Source: Prorocentrum cordatum (taxonomy: Eukaryota; Sar; Dinophyceae; Prorocentrales; Prorocentraceae). From it: DNA of 64,000 bases. The notes beneath the pieces are model-generated. The model worked only from the letters and a program-made list of their open reading frames with translations. It made no database searches and was not told the origin of the DNA. The position numbers were made by a program, and so were the translations under genes. Location: positions 159,501 through 223,500 of the forward strand of contig CAUYUJ010020682.1 in assembly GCA_963575745.1 (NCBI GenBank), in the 5' to 3' direction. Shown here in pieces: positions 60,065 through 64,000 of the stretch (position 1 is its first letter; each line of letters starts with the position of its first letter).

Positions 60065-60135
60065 CCGACCGCAGCCGCGGCAGCGACCTGGGCCCCATCG
60101 ACGGCCATCGACCCCGTGCCCGTGGTGTCCTGCAG

Positions 60136-60210
60136 GCTTCGGCGGCGGCCTGCACTGGTGGAGCGGCTCTGAGCGCCGCGCCCGGACTTGGAGCGACCTG
60201 GAGGGAACAG
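60136..60210 (+). CDS. Candidate exon downstream of the lipase frame
   Basis: GTGTCCTGCAG|GCT to GAACAG|GCAATC (GC donor) encloses 25 codons in phase 0, Ala/Gly-rich like the lipase tail. The lipase frame ends GGG|GTCTGA, which would be a phase-0 donor exactly 77 bases before this exon; the next putative intron is also 77 bases. This could therefore be an alternative C-terminal exon of the lipase, or part of a separate gene. A second frame of the same segment (FGGGLHWWSGSERRARTW) also looks protein-like, so the frame is uncertain. Confidence 0.35.
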
Positions 60211-60287
60211 GCAATCCCCGCCTCCTCTTCTTGCTTCTCCTGCTCGCTGTCTGCTCCCCCTGCTTCTCCCCCTCGTCCTCCACGCAG

Positions 60288-60374
60288 CGCGGCGCCCTTC
60301 GAGTGCCCACTGGCGTGAGCAGGCTCCCCGGACACCGCATCCTGGAATTCGCTCCTCTCCCCCCCTTCCGTCGG
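60288..60374 (+). CDS. Candidate exon with strong splice signals
   Basis: A ~60-base pyrimidine tract ending CCTCCACGCAG precedes it, and GTGAGC follows. Twenty-nine codons in phase 0 (GALRVPTGVSRLPGHRILEF and a Pro/Arg-rich end). Phase fits both the exon before and the one after. Confidence 0.4.
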
Positions 60375-60440
60375 GTGAGCGGCGCGCTCTGACGGTGGCT
60401 ACCAGGGCAGGGCGATCCGCGGGGCCGGTCGGCCACAGAG

Positions 60441-60442
<2 letters not shown>

Positions 60443-60490
<48 letters not shown>
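60443..60490 (+). repeat. (AGC)16 perfect microsatellite
   Basis: Sixteen uninterrupted AGC triplets in what would be the 494-base intron between 60374 and 60869. Confidence 0.95.
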
Positions 60491-60492
<2 letters not shown>

Positions 60493-60868
60493 CCTTACAC
60501 CCACTTCCCGCCGCACTCCGACCTTTTCTTCCACTCCGCAACCTCCGTCGAACAGAGCCTCCTCGTCGCAGTGACATTGGCACACGTGTGGGTGTGCCCG
60601 CGAATGTGAGCACGCTGAGGCCAAAGGATTTTGACCGTGGCGCGAATGACAAATGCCCCGCCACGGCTGCCCGAGCGTGTTGACGCCCTTGTGCCGCCAC
60701 AGGGGCCATGCGATTAATTAGCGGACCTGATGCTTGTGACCTCAGTAGTTAGAGCATCAATTAGAATGCGGCTCAAGTCCGTTTATGCGTATTTCAGACA
60801 GCCAGACCCCCTTTTCCAGAACAATGTGACCCCCGCCCATCTCCTCTCCCCTTCTCTTGCCCTTGCAG

Positions 60869-61021
60869 GCAGGCTGTGAGGGCGCATCGCCAGCAGCGCC
60901 AGTATCTTCCACTTCTCCCAGGAGGCCCATCACGCCCATCACCAATCTGGGCGTGAGGATGACTGTGCTTCGCCGCGGTTCGCGCATGGCGCCGCACGAG
61001 TTGCAGCGTCAGATGGCGTAG
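60869..61021 (+). CDS. Candidate terminal exon with stop
   Basis: CCTTCTCTTGCCCTTGCAG|G is a textbook acceptor. The frame runs 50 codons in phase 0 to TAG 61019-61021 and includes RRPITPITNLGVRMTVLRRG and a basic, non-repetitive end. No domain is recognised. It is phase-compatible with the two exons upstream. Confidence 0.5.
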   Translation, partial: AGCEGASPAAPVSSTSPRRPITPITNLGVRMTVLRRGSRMAPHELQRQMA

Positions 61022-61355
61022 GAAGTCCCGACAAGTCTCTCGAAGGTCTCGGAGGTCCCAGGTCAATGGGCGAGCGAAACCGCAAAGCATCTCGAGCCCC
61101 GATCCTCCTCCGCGCATGCGGCTCTTCCAGCGTGCCCACCTCTCTCTCTATCGTTTTTTTTTGTTATCTCTCTCTCTCTCTGTCTCTCTTTCTTCCAGGA
61201 ATCCTCCAATTGACCTGAGAACGGCGCCCGCGCGCTCGCGCGGGGGCGGTGCTCGAGGGAGCTATGGCTCTCACTGGGTAGATGCGTCCCGAGGGCCTCG
61301 GCTTGCCCATTCTCCTCCTCCTCTCCTCCCTACCTCGGGGGCACCAATCGGGGGC
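61022..61355. other. Gene-free stretch
   Basis: A CTCTCTCT tract at 61140-61195 and nothing else recognised. Confidence 0.35.
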
Positions 61356-61560
61356 CCCCAAACGATGCGGTGACCACACCGTGCGATGAGTCAGAGGGGA
61401 TTCGGGGTGACCGCACTGTTTGGAGGCTCGGGTCGTTCTCGGAGGGTGTCGCGGGCGAAAGAGGCCTCGAGGGTTCCAAAGCCGTGCAGTGACGGCCCGT
61501 GCGGTGAGGTCTCTTGGGATTTCGAGGTCACCGCACGGATTGTCACCGCACCGCTTTGGG
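61356..61560 (+). mobile_element. Foldback built on CACCGCACGG words, copy 2
   Basis: CCCAAACGATGCGGTGACCA / CACCGTGCGATGA faces TCACCGCACGGATTGTCACC / GCACCGCTTTGGG. Same family as 32047-32267. Confidence 0.65.
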
Positions 61561-62249
61561 ACACCCAAAATCGATTGCATCAGCATCCGCATGTCCGCGC
61601 CGCCCGCGTGCCCCCCTCCTCCCCACGGAGGCCCCGGAGGGGCCAGAGATCCCCAAGAAGCAAACGAATGCCCCTTAATATCTGGGAACGAGCCCAGAAT
61701 GCGGGGAGAGGCGCGAGGTTTACCGGGGAAGGGACCTGTGAAGCCCGCCAAGCGGGGTCCCCAGGGAGGGCCGAAGGCAAACAACGAAAAATACGAACCA
61801 TCCTCGATCCTCGATCCAAAACCAAGGCCTCGGTCCTTGATCAAGGACGCCCTCGAGGGCGCGAAGATATTCACGCTTCGCGGTTCGGCTCCGATTCCTC
61901 TTTATCTTCCTCTTCTCCCCTGGGAGGTGGCGCGAGAGCGCGAAGTCATTCGCGCTTCGCGAAGCGAAAGGCGCGAAGCTCGACGCCTTTGACGATCTTC
62001 GATCCAAATCCCGTGCCCGCGGCTCGTCGGACGGCGCCGCTCTCCCCACTCCCCCCTCTAACCCCCCAGCGCTCCCGTTTGAGCAGGGGTTCCGGGGGGG
62101 AGAACCTCCCACCCCGTCTGACCACTCAAGAATTCTAGACGCGTGACGCTTCGCGTAACCCCACCAGTCATACCGCCCTTTGGACTTTTCCTTGCGGGCC
62201 GCTAATCAAAAAAGTAACCCCACCAGTTCCGGACCGCCATCCGAGTTCA
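61561..62249. other. Gene-free stretch with GCGCTTCGCGAAGCG palindromes
   Basis: The segment 61840-61990 contains several self-complementary CGCTTCGCG and GGCGCGAAG words. GTAACCCCACCAG occurs at 62155 and 62214; the longer CGCTTCGCGTAACCCCACCAG form links 62148 to 28761. Confidence 0.4.
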
Positions 62250-62700
62250 GCGGCCATGGCTGCGCCCCCTCTTCTTCTCATTCACACTTTCTCTGCGGTT
62301 TTCGGCTGCGCCCCCCACAATGTCTCTGCGGCTTTCGGCTGCGCCCCCGTCGTGTCCGCCGTGATTGCACAAATCGCTGATGTGTGGCCGCCCCTCGTCC
62401 TTCCCTGGGCGCTCGCCTGGGCACGTCACCCGGGCCCTGGGCTTTGTCGGCGCCCCCTCCTCCTCCTCCTTCTCCTCCTCCGTTCCCCCCCTTCATTCAC
62501 AATGACTTTGCGGCTTTCGGCTGCGCCCCCCCCGTGCGAAGGTTGCTGCGGCCGCAGAGGTGCGCCCGCCCTGTGACAGCCCGCGCACGGACGCTCAGGG
62601 CTCCATTTGTGTCCAGCAGCATCTGGCTGCACCCCCTCCTCTTATTCACAAGTCTCTGCGGCTCTCGGCTGCCCCCCCCCCGCGTTCACAGCATAGAAAG
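62250..62700 (+). repeat. Tandem repeat with TCTGCGGCTTTCGGCTGCGC word
   Basis: Five occurrences (near 62291, 62324, 62508, 62622 and 62655) of TTCACAxTxTCTGCGGCTTT plus CGGCTGCGCCCCC, with variable spacers. Confidence 0.65.
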
Positions 62701-64000
62701 CATCGTCGGGAAGTTGTGACCCGCCCAGGGAGCAGCAGTGGCGACCCAGCCCAGCAGGCCAGCACGCTGACAGCGAAGGGTACTGCGGCCGGCGGACTGC
62801 CTGCCCCAGCTCCGGTCGCACCCTTCCTCCGCAGGGGCAGCGTGGCATGTGGTGGGTGGGGGTGCCACCACGCACCATTGGGTGTGCCCTCGCCGTATGA
62901 GCGACCCGTATCGTGTGGTTCAGCCTGCGGTCAACTTGTAGCTCTTCTCGTCGCTGCCACATGCCAAGCCCTCGCCAGGACATCGCATCGTTGAGCCCCC
63001 GGACCGCGTGAGTCGGATACGATGTGGATACACTGGCTATCGGCTGGTTGCCAGCCTGCGAGCGCACGCCTGTGGTACTGCAGTGGAGGGGGGTTCGCCT
63101 TCCCATTGTGACACCGGCGCTCAGCAGCAGGCAGCGCCCCCCCCACCTGAGTATCGCCGTGGTTCTATGCTGACCCGATCATGGCGTTACCACAAGGACG
63201 TCTCGGCCCGCGGCCACTACGCCGCCTACAATCGTTGCGGCCTACAGTTGGTCGCCGCCAGGCATACTCAGCTTTTCGGGCTCCGTGACAGGTGGAGATC
63301 GGGCGCGTTCGTTAGCCACACTTCCGGTGTTACCTGATGTCTGGCTTCGCCAGGGTGTGGCCCTGCACCGAGTGGTTCAGCCTTCTGCAGTTCGTGGCGT
63401 ACCCCTAGCAGATCAGTTTGCGTCAGCTTCCGTCAGTTCTTGCATCGTCGTGCCCCCGAACCGCGAGAGTCGGATACGTTGTGTATGCACTGGCTACAGG
63501 CTGGAGAGGCTCTATCTCGCGTGCGCAGACCGATGTCGCCCCCTTCTCATGCGAAGGACGGGCTTCAGCCACATCTCTGCGATAGTGAGTCATGGTGAGT
63601 GAGGCCCTTCTCTGCTTGCTGCCCCTTCTTTTCTTGGTGTTGCCGTGTGCCCCGGCTGGCGTTCGCACTTGCACCTTTTCTCTTCGCTCTGGCTTCGCTT
63701 CCGTGTGTTATTCGGCCGGAGACAGGCGCCGCCAGGGCGACTTCCTCTTGCCGTTCCAGTACCGCCCCTGTGCCGGTCGCCGCGGTCGTCCCCAGCCGTC
63801 GGGATGCTCGGCTTGATCACCTGGTCTCGTTGCGCTGGCTGGTGCCTGGCGCCTTTTAGGCGTTCCTCGTCGCCGTCTCGCCGCCGGTCGCCGCGTAGTG
63901 GTCCCCAATCGCCGGGATGTCTGCGCCAGCCTTGGCGTGTAATTTGGGTCATTTTGTCCCTCGCATGTGCATATGCCACTGCGGCCAATTATCTTCGCTT
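62701..64000 (+). repeat. Direct repeat pair (62925-63055, 63375-63510) and unassigned sequence
   Basis: GTGGTTCAGCCT, GCATCGTxGTGCCCCCGxACCGCG, AGTCGGATACGxTGTGxATxCACTGGCTA and GGCTGG recur ~450 bases apart. The segment 63760-63960 repeats GGTCGCCGCGxxGTxGTCCCCAxxCGxCGGGATG twice. Open frames here (for example 63592-63816) lack coding bias and are not called. Confidence 0.5.

Noticed and set aside
59590-60709. 344- and 362-codon minus-strand frames
   Set aside because: Shadows of the GC-rich lipase tail and following exons; low-complexity Arg/Ala/Gly products.
63592-63816. 74-codon ORF with a signal-peptide-like start
   Set aside because: Its second half overlaps a tandem repeat and codon bias is weak; a hydrophobic start can arise from CTTCTC-rich sequence.

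Overview
The window looks like nuclear DNA of a dinoflagellate. The strongest evidence is two copies of the dinoflagellate spliced-leader (SL) sequence embedded in the genome (12961-12982 exact, 57701-57722 with one mismatch). Each lies about 50 bases upstream of a long intronless reading frame, the known signature of mRNAs that were trans-spliced, reverse transcribed and reinserted. Supporting traits are very GC-rich exons, short exons separated by kilobase introns with AG|G boundaries and occasional GC donors, sparse genes mostly on one strand, and a very heavy load of tandem repeats and foldback elements. The species cannot be fixed from this window. GC-richness and repeat load suggest a large-genome free-living lineage rather than a compact one.

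Genes, left to right: a terminal exon with a CCCH zinc finger (486-701, +); a two-exon gene end with a Cys/His motif (8545-9792, +); an SL-tagged retrogene for a Lys/Asp-rich repeat protein, broken by one extra A in a homopolymer (13036-15352, +); a small hypothetical ORF and a decayed coding segment on the minus strand (17.0-18.7 kb); isolated candidate exons at 19.7, 23.7, 31.3 and 32.6 kb (+); a five-exon gene end for a ubiquitin-like plus transmembrane (TMUB-like) protein whose introns run from 37.6 to 49.3 kb (+); a frameshifted RNase H-like retroelement remnant (51.3-52.0 kb, +); and an SL-tagged multi-pass membrane class-3 lipase retrogene (57773-60064, +) followed by three phase-compatible exons to 61021.

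The rest is repeats. At least ten families have terminal inverted repeats (MITE-like or foldback). The best is a ~130-bp family (called MITE-A here) with eight copies all in one orientation, 4-5 bp target duplications, and one insertion into a satellite monomer whose uninterrupted sister copies show the empty site. There are also a ~160-bp satellite (52.7-55.6 kb), a ~90-bp array (1.57-2.73 kb), about 3.6 kb of composite GTC-trinucleotide arrays (33.4-37.05 kb), a degenerate telomere-like tract (22.35-22.8 kb), and many microsatellites. No rRNA, tRNA, CRISPR array or bacterial-type operon was seen. Exon calls rest on codon third-position GC, reading phase and splice signals read by eye, without transcripts.
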